From positions 1 through 11,387 of the forward strand of contig JAAZKQ010000687.1 in assembly GCA_012799755.1 (NCBI GenBank): DNA of 11,387 nt. Reading direction: 5' to 3'. Numbering within the stretch: the stretch's first letter is position 1; each line of letters starts with the position of its first letter. Of the stretch, positions 1 through 8,300 are shown piece after piece. This stretch comes from Lentisphaerota bacterium (GTDB lineage Bacteria > Verrucomicrobiota > Lentisphaeria > Oligosphaerales > Oligosphaeraceae). Position numbers and translations under genes: made by a program. The notes beneath the pieces are model-generated. The model made no database searches. It was not told where the DNA came from and worked only from the letters and a program-made list of their open reading frames with translations.

Positions 1-127
1 CTCGCATCGCCGCTGTGCGGCACTGTCGAACCACGCCGCCGGTTTTTTCGCCGATTAGGGCAGATTTGCGCAGATTGCATGTCTTACGCGCAGGCGCGAC
101 GCTGTAGGCCGGTAAGCTGACGCGCAT

Positions 128-157
128 TGATAACCGTGCACTGGGGTGCTGTTATCA
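128..157. repeat. Nested inverted repeat TGATAAC/GTTATCA
   Basis: TGATAAC (128-134) is perfectly complementary to GTTATCA (151-157). Inside it, GCAC (138-141) pairs with GTGC (146-149) around a TGGG loop. As RNA this is a two-tier hairpin with a small internal loop; as DNA it is a dyad that a dimeric regulator could bind. There is no T tract after it, so it is not a terminator. Function unknown. Confidence 0.5.
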
Positions 158-304
158 CTGAGTGACCGCTTACGAATTCCGTGACGATTGGGCTTGTTGT
201 CGGTGGCAATGGCGGCTTGGAATACCTACATTATTACTGCGTGTGACACGCGGCCATGGGAATCGGCGCGGGTGACGCGCGACTGCGAGTGCCGATGCGT
301 TTTG

Positions 305-329
305 GCCGGTTCACGAGAACCGGCTTTTT
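305..329 (+). terminator. Intrinsic (Rho-independent) terminator
   Basis: An 8-bp perfect stem, GCCGGTTC (305-312) with GAACCGGC (317-324), closes a four-base loop (ACGA) and is followed directly by five T (325-329). This is a textbook intrinsic terminator for plus-strand transcription. It lies 21 nt before the GTG start of the permease gene and ends just before that gene's ribosome binding site. It either ends an upstream transcript or acts as an attenuator inside the permease leader. Confidence 0.8.
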
Positions 330-350
330 GTTGCCGACGGAGTATCCGAG

Positions 351-1940
351 GTGTTTTTGCGTCTCAATCCCATTACCAGAAAGCGCTGGCAGCGTTTCCG
401 CGAGATCAAGCGAGCGTGGTATGCGCTGCTGGCGCTGTTGCTGCTGTATGGCTTGACGCTGTGCTCGGAGCTGATCTGCAACGACGTGCCGCTGGTGGTC
501 TGGCAGCATGGACGGCTGTACTTCCCGGTGTGGCGTTTTTATCCAGACGACGTCTTTACCGGCAGTGGCTTGGGCACACGCACGGACTATCGTCAGCTGG
601 CTGAGCGGCCCGAGTTTCAGGACGGCTCGGCGTGGATGTTCTGGCCGCCCCTGCGTTCCGGTCCGAATGAGCCGGTGCCCATTGCCGAGCTTGAACCCCA
701 TCTGCGGGTGAGTTGTCGGCTGGAACCGCAGCCGGCACTGGCCGGCGCCAGTGTGGACGCCTCTGGCCGCTTGGTTCGCTTTGTTGGCGCCAAGGCGCTG
801 TTTGGCGGCGTTGAGCCCGAGTGGCGCGGGCGCAATTTGGCTGAGTTCTGGGTGTTGCCGACGGAGTTGTCGGCAGCCATGACGCGCCGTTTTGACAATC
901 AGGCGGCGGACGCCATCAATGTGCGCTGCGCCGGGCAGAGCGGGGCGCCGGACGTGGATATGAGTTTACCGGCCTACAGTCCGCGAGCAAAGGCACCGCC
1001 TCTGCTGCGACTGACGCTGAGCGGGCAGGGCGCACTCGCCGCGCCACGCTATGCCTGGCATTTTCTCGCCTCGCGGCCTGAGCCCGAGCGCGACCGGGAG
1101 CGCTTTGACGCCCTGCCGGCAGATATTCGCGAACAAGTTCGGGAGCAGGTCGGCAAGGCCTTTGCGGGTGAGACCGGGCGCGTCGAGCTCAGTCTCCATG
1201 ACACGACTTACATATTGAGCAGCGAGAAGGAGCTGGTGCGTTTCCCATTTCGCCCGGTGCCGGGGCATTGGTTCGGTCTAGACGACGCGGGGCGGGACGT
1301 GCTGGCGCGCATCCTCTACGGCTTGCGCACTTCGCTGAGTTTCGGCTTGATCCTGGTGGTGTGTTCGCTCAGCATCGGCACCGCGCTGGGCTCCTTGCAG
1401 GGCTATCTGGGTGGCTGGGTGGACGTCACCGGCCAACGCCTGGTGGAAATCTGGAGCGCCTTGCCCTTTTTGTACATTGTCATCCTTATGGGTTCCATTT
1501 ACGGGCCGGGTTTCTGGCTGATGATCTTCTGCTATGCGCTGTTCAACTGGATCGGCATATCCTACTACATGCGCGCGGAAATGCTGCGTTTGCGGCGCCA
1601 GCCCTTTGTGGAAGCCGCACGCTGTCTGGGGCTGCCGGGCTCACGCATTGTCCTGAAGCATCTCCTGCCCAATGCAGTGGCGCCGTTGATCACCTTTTTC
1701 CCCTTTTCGCTGGTGGGCGCCATTGGTTCTTTGGCCGCGCTGGATTATCTTGGCTTCGGTTTGCCGCCGCCGACGCCGAGCCTGGGGCAGCTCTTGCAGC
1801 AGGCGCAGAGCCAGCGTTGGGCGTGGTGGCTGATTTTGTATCCGTCCCTGGCGTTGTTCGTGGTCATGCTGCTGGGCGTGCTGGTGGGCGAGGGCGTGCG
1901 TGAGGCCTTTGATCCCAAGCGTCAGAGCCGCTATGAATGA
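351..1940 (+). CDS. yejE: YejE-like ABC transporter permease with enlarged periplasmic loop
   Basis: Inner-membrane permease of the peptide/nickel (OppC/DppC) ABC importer family, closest in recalled sequence to YejE of the microcin C/oligopeptide importer YejABEF. The GTG start is supported by GGAG at 339-342, 8 nt upstream. Residues 22-41 form a first membrane segment, followed by the YejE-like stretch SELICNDVPLVV (39-50). The OppC hallmark GLDDAGRDVLARILYG (309-324) precedes the multi-span region (about 325-520), which carries the EAA loop that contacts the ATPase (EAA at 421-423, then G and LPNA). The end FDPKRQSRYE resembles the YejE tail. From memory, E. coli YejE is about 340 residues; this protein has 529. 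The surplus lies between residues about 111 and 300, in the loop between the first and second membrane segments. No yejB, yejA or yejF is visible next to it. Peptide import is inferred from family. Confidence 0.85.
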   Translation: MFLRLNPITRKRWQRFREIKRAWYALLALLLLYGLTLCSELICNDVPLVVWQHGRLYFPVWRFYPDDVFTGSGLGTRTDYRQLAERPEFQDGSAWMFWPPLRSGPNEPVPIAELEPHLRVSCRLEPQPALAGASVDASGRLVRFVGAKALFGGVEPEWRGRNLAEFWVLPTELSAAMTRRFDNQAADAINVRCAGQSGAPDVDMSLPAYSPRAKAPPLLRLTLSGQGALAAPRYAWHFLASRPEPERDRERFDALPADIREQVREQVGKAFAGETGRVELSLHDTTYILSSEKELVRFPFRPVPGHWFGLDDAGRDVLARILYGLRTSLSFGLILVVCSLSIGTALGSLQGYLGGWVDVTGQRLVEIWSALPFLYIVILMGSIYGPGFWLMIFCYALFNWIGISYYMRAEMLRLRRQPFVEAARCLGLPGSRIVLKHLLPNAVAPLITFFPFSLVGAIGSLAALDYLGFGLPPPTPSLGQLLQQAQSQRWAWWLILYPSLALFVVMLLGVLVGEGVREAFDPKRQSRYE

Positions 1941-1946
1941 AGGGGG

Positions 1947-1964
1947 CGGCGCTGCGAGGCGCCG
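1947..1964 (+). other. GC-rich hairpin in permease-ATPase gap
   Basis: CGGCGC (1947-1952) pairs with GCGCCG (1959-1964) around a six-base loop, just after the permease stop codon. No T tract follows, so it is not a clear intrinsic terminator. It could be a transcript-stabilising or processing element, or chance in GC-rich sequence. Confidence 0.3.
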
Positions 1965-2004
1965 ACCGTGAAAGTGTTCGTGAAGAAAGTCCACAGGTGG
2001 ATGT

Positions 2005-3072
2005 ATGAAAGTAAGCATTGCCGGCGTCAGTAAATTCTTTGGCCAAGTCCGGGCTCTGCATGACGTCAATTTGGAGATAGCCGACGGCGAGTTGTTTTTT
2101 CTGCTGGGGCCATCGGGCTGCGGCAAAACGACTCTGTTGCGCTGTATCGGCGGGTTTGAGAAAGTCAGCAGCGGCAAGATCATGCTTGATGGCGAGGATG
2201 TCGCCAACCGGCCGGCCAACGAGCGCAATACCGCGATGGTCTTTCAGGGCTATGCATTATGGCCGCACATGACCGTGGCGGAGAATGTCGCCTTCGGCCT
2301 GGAAATGCGCAAAGTCCCCAAGGACGAACGCGAACGGCGGGTGCGTGAGGTCTTGCAGCGGGTGCAGATTGAGCATCTGCGGCAACGCAAACCCAACGAA
2401 TTGTCCGGCGGTCAGCAGCAGCGCGTCGCCTTGGCGCGGACGCTGGTGGTTGAGCCGGGCTGCCTGCTGCTGGACGAGCCCCTGGCGAACCTGGATGCCA
2501 AACTGCGGCGGGATATGCGGCGGGAAATCCGCCGGCTTTGCAAGGACAGCGGCCTGACCGGCATCTATGTCACCCACGACCGGCAGGAAGCGCTGAGCAT
2601 GGCCGACCGCGTGGCCGTGCTGAAGGACGGCGTGGTGGAGCAGGTCGCCACGCCGCAGGATTTGTATCGGCGTCCCGCCAGTGCCTTCATCGCCAACTTC
2701 ATTGGCGAGACCAATTTTGTCGGCGGCAAAATCCAGGAGCGGTCGGCGACGGGTGTGGTCGTGAAGACGCCCTGCGGGACGATCCGCTCGTCCTTGTCGC
2801 CGGACTGGGCGCAGGAGGGGCAGGAGGTGCTGCTGTCCTTGCGACCGGAGGCCTTGAGCATTGGCGCCGGCGGCGACAACACGCTGTCGGCGGTATTGCG
2901 GGAGAGCACTTATTTGGGTGAGATTGCCAATCACGTGGCTGAGGTTGCCGGCGGGGTTGAGTTGTCCTTCTGCGAGCTCAATCCAGTCAGTCGTGGCCGC
3001 GCCGGTGAGCAGGTGACCCTAAGCGTGCAGGCGGGAGACGTGGTGGTCTTGCCGCCGTCGGATGAGCGCTAA
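2005..3072 (+). CDS. ABC transporter ATPase, MalK/PotA/FbpC type with TOBE domain
   Basis: Cytoplasmic ATP-hydrolysing subunit of an ABC importer. All nucleotide-binding motifs are intact: Walker A GPSGCGKT (35-42), Q-loop Q81, signature LSGGQ (133-137), Walker B CLLLDEP (153-159) with catalytic E158, D-loop NLD (162-164) and switch H191. The text around ALWPHMTV (84-91) and FIGETNFVGG is typical of the iron/polyamine/sugar group (FbpC, PotA, MalK). The C-terminal part, from about residue 240 to 350, fits a TOBE-type regulatory and substrate-linked domain. Its 355 residues are normal for this group. The ATG at 2005 has AGGTGG at 1995-2000, only 4 nt away. The matching permease and binding protein are not in the window; the upstream permease belongs to a family that normally uses Opp-type ATPases. 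The receptor next door makes iron or another TonB-dependent ligand possible, but the substrate is not determined. Confidence 0.85.
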   Translation: MKVSIAGVSKFFGQVRALHDVNLEIADGELFFLLGPSGCGKTTLLRCIGGFEKVSSGKIMLDGEDVANRPANERNTAMVFQGYALWPHMTVAENVAFGLEMRKVPKDERERRVREVLQRVQIEHLRQRKPNELSGGQQQRVALARTLVVEPGCLLLDEPLANLDAKLRRDMRREIRRLCKDSGLTGIYVTHDRQEALSMADRVAVLKDGVVEQVATPQDLYRRPASAFIANFIGETNFVGGKIQERSATGVVVKTPCGTIRSSLSPDWAQEGQEVLLSLRPEALSIGAGGDNTLSAVLRESTYLGEIANHVAEVAGGVELSFCELNPVSRGRAGEQVTLSVQAGDVVVLPPSDER

Positions 3073-3090
3073 GCGGCCTGGCGTCCTCAA

Positions 3091-3978
3091 GTGTCGGGAA
3101 CGCGCGACAAGGAAGCCTGGTCGCCCTATCAACAGAGGGCAAGTGTCATTTTGAAATCAGCGGCTACAAAAGCATCTGTCGTCACTTACATAGGCCGTCT
3201 CCTGTTGCTAGCCTGCCTGTGCGCGGCGTGGGTGGCGCCCGCTGATGATGTTAGCGACACTCCTTTGCCGGAGTTGCGAGTGATGTCCACGCGCAGTGAG
3301 GAATTGCTGCTGGAGGCGCCCTTGGCGATCACGGTAATCAGCCGTGCTGAATTGGCCTCCTCGCCGAAACGGACGATAGCCGACGTGTTGCGCGATGTGC
3401 CCGGCTTGACGGTCGAGACCTTTTCCACTCCAGGGATGCCACGCATTACCATCCGCGGCGAAAGCGCGAATCGCGTACTGATTTTGCAGGACGGCCAGCG
3501 GCTGTCAGAGCAGAAATCCATGAATGGCCCGCCGCTGCTGTTTAGCTGCGCAGGCGTGGAACGCATAGAGGTCATTCGCGGGCCGGCCTCGGTGCTCTAT
3601 GGTTCCGAAGCGGTGGGTGGCGTGGTCAATATCATTACCCGCCGCAATGTGGATGCGCCGTTGACCGGCACGGTGGAGTTTTCCGCGGACAGCGTGACAC
3701 GCGGCTGGGGCACGGCGCTGACGCTGGACGGCTTCAGCGAGGGCTGGGAGTATGGCCTCTCCGGCCTGCGCCTGGAGCATGATGATCGCCGCACGCCGAA
3801 GGGGACAATCAAGCCCACCAGTTATGACATGGACGATATCGCCGCCTATGTCGGCTGGCGCAACGAGACCCTCTCGCTCCGAGTGCGCTACGAGCGCTTC
3901 ACCAGCGTCGTGGCATCGGCGCCGCCACCGACCTTGCCGATCGGGGTGACGAGCTTCTACGCGGATATTCCGGACTGA
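3091..3978 (+). CDS. TonB-dependent receptor, N-terminal part (signal peptide and plug)
   Basis: With GTG 3091 as start, residues 22-50 look like a Sec signal peptide (Lys-containing start, hydrophobic GRLLLLACLCAAW). Residues about 64-185 are the plug domain: ITVISRAELA, the block DVLRDVPGLTVE (98-109), IRGESANRVLILQDGQRL, and the classic VERIEVIRGPASVLYG followed by GGVVNIITRR. The first barrel strands follow. GTG 3091 has no visible ribosome binding site and puts about 20 polar residues before the signal peptide. TTG at 3151, with AGAGGG at 3134-3139 (11 nt away), starts right at the signal peptide and is the better biological start. Alone this fragment lacks nearly the whole barrel and would not make a working transporter. 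Confidence 0.7.
   Translation: MSGTRDKEAWSPYQQRASVILKSAATKASVVTYIGRLLLLACLCAAWVAPADDVSDTPLPELRVMSTRSEELLLEAPLAITVISRAELASSPKRTIADVLRDVPGLTVETFSTPGMPRITIRGESANRVLILQDGQRLSEQKSMNGPPLLFSCAGVERIEVIRGPASVLYGSEAVGGVVNIITRRNVDAPLTGTVEFSADSVTRGWGTALTLDGFSEGWEYGLSGLRLEHDDRRTPKGTIKPTSYDMDDIAAYVGWRNETLSLRVRYERFTSVVASAPPPTLPIGVTSFYADIPD
3134..3153 (+). promoter_or_regulatory. Ribosome binding site and TTG start preferred for the receptor
   Basis: AGAGGG (3134-3139) stands 11 nt before a TTG (3151-3153) in the receptor frame. Translation from there gives a protein starting with Lys-Ser and a compact signal peptide. The only other candidate, GTG 3091, has no purine-rich stretch before it. The spacing is somewhat long, so the call is tentative. 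Confidence 0.4.
3976..3978 (+). other. In-frame TGA inside the receptor gene
   Basis: The TGA sits in the context PD-stop-NREKLSL, in an early barrel strand about 110 residues after the plug. One base change from TGG (Trp), CGA or AGA (Arg) would create it. A short stem GAGTT/AACTC (4006-4020) begins 28 nt later but does not look like a selenocysteine element. Confidence 0.85.
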
Positions 3979-4008
3979 AATCGCGAGAAACTCAGCCTGC
4001 ACGCCGAG

Positions 4009-5259
4009 TTGCATGAACTCAGCGAACACCTGACACGCTTGTCCATGGACCTGTATGTGCAGGAAAGTGTAAAAAACTTCGACCAGCGCATCGGCGCCAG
4101 TGCGCCGGCGGGGCCTTTCACCATGAAAGTGCAGGTTGACAGCCGGGTGTGGAATCGTCTGCGAACCGGTGGCGGCAGTATCCAGACGGACTGGAGTCTG
4201 CCGGGCGGGCATTATCTCATTGGCGGCTTTGACTTCATCGTGGACCAGCTGGACGACAAGGAGCGGGCGACCAGCAGCATCAGCGGCCTGCCGGTGCCGC
4301 CGCCGCCGATCCGCCGCCTCAATGAGGATGACGCCTTGCAGAGCCAGCTGGCGCTGTTTCTGCGCGATGAATGGGCCATGACTTCCGATTGGACCCTCGA
4401 CCTGGGTGTGCGCCAGACCTGGGTGTATTCGCGTTTGGACGAGACGACCCGCGGCTACCCGGAGGAAACCCGGCGCGACGACGCGGCGGTGTTCAGCGCG
4501 ACCCTCTTGAATCGCAGCTTTGAGAATCTGACCCTGCGTCTGGGCTTTGGTCAAGGCTACCGTTTTCCATCGTTGCTGGAACTCTACACGGGGGCGCGCC
4601 ACAGCGATAATGGCAGCGACGTGCTGCCCAATGCGGACTTGGAAGCGGAACAGACCAACAGCTTTGAACTCGGCGGGCGCTATGAGAATGGGCGGCTGAG
4701 TGTGGATTCGGCTTTGTTTTTCAGCGACGCGCGGGATTATATCACCATACCCCGTGTGAATCCGACGACCTACCAATATGCCAACGTGGACGAATCCCAA
4801 GCCTTCGGCTGGGAATGGCAGATCGCCTATCTGATCAACCCGAGGGACGCGCTACGCCTGACGCCTTATGCCCAGGGGCTGTTCTTACGGCGCTGCTACG
4901 AGAACAGGGTTTTGCGGACCTACGAGTCGGGTTTTCCGGACTGGAGCGGCCGAGTGGGCCTGCGTGCGGACAGTGATGACAAGCGCCCCTTCAGCTGGGG
5001 CCTTGATCTCTATGCCCGCATGGCCACGGAGGCTGATTCGCTCAGTCTCATTACCGGCGACATGGAGCGCTACGCCGGCTGGACGACCTACAACGTCGAG
5101 ATGTCCTGCCGCTGGCTGCCGCAGCCGGAAAAGCCCCGGCAGCTCGTTCGTCTGGCCGTCGGCGTGGAAAATATCAGCGACAAGGCCTTTAACTACGCTC
5201 GCGAGTGGCTTTATGCTCCTGGGAGGAACTATTTTATACGCTTGGCCATGAGTTTCTAA
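4009..5259 (+). CDS. TonB-dependent receptor, C-terminal beta-barrel part
   Basis: Continuation of the receptor in the same frame after the TGA; sense codons run from 3979, and the first possible start is TTG 4009. No ribosome binding site precedes that TTG, so separate translation is doubtful. The protein consists of barrel strands and loops, with the family block GFGQGYRFPSLLELYTG, then LPNADLEAEQTNSFELG and SALFFSDARDYIT. These are hallmarks of siderophore, heme and cobalamin type receptors. The end reads VGVENISDKAFNYA and closes in RLAMSF; the terminal Phe is the usual signal for insertion into the outer membrane. The ligand cannot be told from the sequence. It is followed after 59 nt by the glycoside hydrolase gene. 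Confidence 0.65.
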   Translation: MHELSEHLTRLSMDLYVQESVKNFDQRIGASAPAGPFTMKVQVDSRVWNRLRTGGGSIQTDWSLPGGHYLIGGFDFIVDQLDDKERATSSISGLPVPPPPIRRLNEDDALQSQLALFLRDEWAMTSDWTLDLGVRQTWVYSRLDETTRGYPEETRRDDAAVFSATLLNRSFENLTLRLGFGQGYRFPSLLELYTGARHSDNGSDVLPNADLEAEQTNSFELGGRYENGRLSVDSALFFSDARDYITIPRVNPTTYQYANVDESQAFGWEWQIAYLINPRDALRLTPYAQGLFLRRCYENRVLRTYESGFPDWSGRVGLRADSDDKRPFSWGLDLYARMATEADSLSLITGDMERYAGWTTYNVEMSCRWLPQPEKPRQLVRLAVGVENISDKAFNYAREWLYAPGRNYFIRLAMSF

Positions 5260-5304
5260 ACGCCGGCTGGACCGCGTCAGCGTCTTCAGCCCGGCACGCA
5301 AAAA

Positions 5305-5311
5305 GAAAGGA
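5305..5311 (+). promoter_or_regulatory. Ribosome binding site fixing the glycoside hydrolase start
   Basis: GAAAGGA lies 7 nt before ATG 5319. This start gives a clean signal peptide at the N-terminus. The longer frame beginning at ATG 5205 would overlap the receptor gene and bury the signal peptide, so it is rejected. Confidence 0.75.
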
Positions 5312-5318
5312 CCTGAGC

Positions 5319-8300
5319 ATGGGTAAGACACTTCATTATGGGCTGGTGGCGCTGCTGTTGGCGCTGGTCGGCAGTGCGTGGGGGCAGGCTGAGTTCAACA
5401 GCAATGGCCATTTTATCTACAGTTACCACGGCGTGAATGTGATTGAGGGCGACTCGCTCCTGTTGATGGACGACGACTATCGCGGCTTTGACCGCGCCCA
5501 GGGCTATAAATTGACGATGCTTGACGGCGTGCAGACGGCGCGTTGCGAGACGGAATTCATCAGCATGGTCAAGACTTTGCAGAACCGCAATGGTTTTGCC
5601 GAGGTCACGTGGGATTTCAGCATCAAGGGCACGCCGCGGGGCGGCAAGGTCGAGCTTTGCCTGAGCATTCCGGCTTATGTGCTGGATCACTGGCCGCCAC
5701 GACGGCCCTCCATTGCCAGCCACGAACAGCGCGGCATCATCTACGTCGAGAGCTTTTTCGGCAATTTTGAGTTCGATGTCAACGGCTCGTCCCATACGTG
5801 GTTTTTGGACGACATGCGCGCGGCGGAGTGGTCCAAGCGTTTCCGCCTGCGGGTGGCGCCTGAGTACAGCAAGGAGGAGGGCTGCAAGGTCAAGGCCGTG
5901 TTGCGCATCAAGGGCATGCCATCAACACTGAACGCCTTTCGTAGTTACCCACTGGCCGGCTTTGGCAATCGCGGTCTGCGGGACGAAGTGGCCGACGACG
6001 GGCAGGGCGGCTGGACAGACCAGGGCAGCAACGACCTGAGTTGCTTCACTCCCGGCAAAATCCACGCACAGGGCATTCCCTTTGTCATTGGTGACAAAGT
6101 AATTGTGCTCAAGGGCGAAGCGCGTCCGGCTTTTCCGCCGGCATCGCCGCTGATTGATCTGGACGGCGTTCAGGCCGAGCGTCTGGGTTTTGTGCATACT
6201 CTGGCGTGGAATGCGGCGTTTCGGCAAACGGTCTTTGTCTACGAGCTTAACTACGCTGACGGTCAAGTGGTGGAGATACCGGTGCGCTATGGCATGGAAG
6301 CCAACGACTGGTGGGGCGAAAATGAGCCGTTGGTGGCGCGCATCGCTTGGCAGGGGCACAATTCCGAGCACGCCGTGGCCCTGCAACACATGCAGTGGCA
6401 GAATCCCCGCCCGGAAGTGCCCTTGAAGAGCCTGCGGGCGCGTTCGCTGGAGACGCCGTCGGTGCCGGTGATCCTGGGCCTTACCGCGCTCAAGCGCAGC
6501 GTGTTGACGCCCGCCCAGCTGGCCGTGCTGGACAAGCTCTATGTCGAGCGGGCGCGGAAGGAGGTCAGCACCGAAGGCTGGTACGAATGTCCCATCGCCT
6601 GGCTGGACGGCATTGCGCCCGGCAGCGCCTTGGACGTGTCCTTCCTCAATGATGCGCCGGCGGGCAAGCATGGCTGGCTCAAGGTCGCCGCCAATGTCCA
6701 TTTTGTCTTTACCGACAAGCCCGCCGAGACGGTGAAGTTCTGGGGGACGAACGCCGCCCTCTACGGACCCTATCCCGAAAAGGCCGATGCGCCGGGGATT
6801 GCGTGTTGCCTGGCGCGGCAGGGCGTCAATCTCCTGCGCATTCATCTCTATGCAATTTATCGGGACACGCTTATCGCCGAGGACGGCTCGCTGGACCCCA
6901 CGGCGCTGGACAAGATGGAGTTCTTCATCGCCGAACTGAAAAAGAATGGCATCTACACCTTCATGGATTGGAATGACGGCATGCTCTTTGAGCGCTTGCT
7001 GGGCAAAGCGCTGCCGGAGGGCGGCAAGGGCGCCAAATTCGCGGCCTTGTTCAATCGCGAACTGATTGGCGCGAGCAAGAAGCTGGCCCAGGCGCTGTTC
7101 ACCCATGTCAATCCCTACACGGGCTTGCGCATGGTTGACGACCCGGCGGTGTGCATGTACGAGATCACCAATGAGAATTCCGTGGTGATGAATTGGGGAG
7201 GGCTCCGCGAACGCCTGGCGGCTGAGTGGTGCGACGAACTGGAAGCCTTGTGGCTGGACTGGCAGCGCCGGCAGGGCATCGCCGAACCGCAGCCCTTGCC
7301 GCGAGATTTCACCAGCGCCGGGCCGACGGGGATGCGCTTTGCCGCCGAGTTGCAGCGCGCCCACCTGGAAGAGATGAAGGACTACTACCACAGCCTGGGC
7401 GGCAAAGCGCCGATCAGCGGCACCAATATCACCTTTACCTTGGGCGAGCTGTGGTCAAGCACGAATATGGACTATATGAACGACCACGCCTACGCCGACC
7501 ATCCCAATGTGAAGGCCAAGCCGATGACCTTCAACAATGGCTGCAGCGTGACCCAGGCGGCCTGGCTGCTGAGCATTATCCCGAGCTTTACCCGGGCGAA
7601 GGTTGCGGGCAAGCCGGTGGTGGCCAGCGAGTGGAATTACTGCTATCCCAACGACACGCGCTGCGAGGGTCTGCCCTTCATGACCGCCTACAGCTGCTTC
7701 CAGGATTGGGACGCACTGCTATTCTACTGCGCCACGGGGTCCTTTGATTCCGGTCGCTGGTCGCGTTTTCATGAGACGCCGAGCATTCTCATCCATTCCC
7801 AGCAGACCGACCCGGCCACCTGGGGGCTGAGCCAGGCCAGCGCGCTGGCTTTCCGGCGTGGCGACATCCGGCCGTCGGCGAAAGTGGTGTCCTTGTCCTA
7901 CGGGCCGGAAAGTCTGTGGGCCAATCAGAGCATTGCCGCGCGCATGCCCTTCCTGGGAGCGCTGGTGCGCGTGGAGACGACCTTGACGCCCGCCGAGGTG
8001 GACGCGTGGCCGATGAATGCCCCGCGCGACGAGCGGGGCGAGGACAGCCTGCTGAATGCCGCCGCCAAGCTCGGTATTGACGGCGTGTCGCCGGAACGGG
8101 TGACGGGCGACACCGGCGAGATTGTGCGCTATCCCGCCGCCGGGCTGCTGGTGGTTGACACGCCGCGCAGCAAGATGGTGACGGGACGCCTGCACGCGCT
8201 GATGGACGGTCCGCGGCAGCCGCAGGGCCTGCACATTGAGTCGCCCAGCAGTTTTGCGACCATCACCTTGAGCAGCTTGAGCGACGAGCCCATCAGCACT

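Larger units (their letters stand above)
1..350. other. Upstream non-coding stretch with several hairpins
   Basis: I see no convincing gene here. The three forward frames open at the window edge close at 56-58 (TAG), 105-107 (TAG) and 118-120 (TGA), so at most a short C-terminal tail of an upstream gene could lie in the first 120 bases. The rest carries several inverted repeats: a nested dyad at 128-157, a GCGTG/CACGC stem at 239-251, a GCGCG/CGCGC stem at 266-280 and an intrinsic terminator at 305-329. This could be the 3' untranslated end of an upstream transcript, a small structured RNA, or a leader for the following permease gene. A tRNA was looked for and not found. Confidence 0.5.
3091..5259 (+). 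pseudogene. TonB-dependent outer-membrane receptor interrupted by one in-frame TGA
   Basis: Outer-membrane active transporter that takes up a scarce ligand (siderophore, heme, cobalamin or glycan fragment) with energy from TonB-ExbBD. Two open stretches, 3091-3978 and 3979-5259, lie in the same frame and together encode one complete receptor: signal peptide, plug and beta-barrel ending in a terminal phenylalanine. They are parted only by TGA at 3976-3978, between ADIPD and NREKLSL. Total length is about 700 residues, normal for the family. Both halves keep coding character and conserved motifs, and no frameshift is seen. So the break is either a very recent nonsense mutation, a sequencing error, or a stop that is read through. 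Other genes in the window use TGA as a true stop and TGG for Trp, so code reassignment is unlikely. It starts 18 nt after the ATPase gene if GTG 3091 is used. Confidence 0.75.

Noticed and set aside
1..60. tRNA gene on the minus strand near the TTCGA-like sequence at 26-34
   Set aside because: The flanking bases do not form a T-arm stem and no acceptor, D or anticodon arm could be built around it.
205..235. Sigma70-type promoter TGGCAA-17 nt-TACATT before the permease
   Set aside because: Only about 3 of 6 and 4 of 6 bases match the consensus; too weak to call in GC-rich DNA.
3976..3978. TGA read as Trp by an altered genetic code
   Set aside because: The permease, glycoside hydrolase, SGNH and phosphoesterase genes all end in TGA at sensible C-termini, and Trp is coded by TGG throughout.
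3976..4020. Selenocysteine insertion at the in-frame TGA
   Set aside because: The only stem nearby (GAGTT/AACTC, 4006-4020) is short, its loop does not resemble a bacterial SECIS loop, and I know of no selenocysteine in TonB receptors.
3505..4800. Minus-strand open frame of 431 codons inside the receptor
   Set aside because: Antisense shadow: the plus strand here carries well-known plug and barrel motifs, while this frame shows none.
5205..5318. Upstream ATG 5205 as start of the glycoside hydrolase
   Set aside because: It overlaps the receptor's 3' end in another frame, lacks a ribosome binding site and hides the signal peptide; ATG 5319 has GAAAGGA 7 nt upstream.
5922..7391. Minus-strand open frame of 489 codons inside the glycoside hydrolase
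   Set aside because: Antisense shadow of a real gene; rich in His, Arg and Gln with no recognisable domain and no ribosome binding site.
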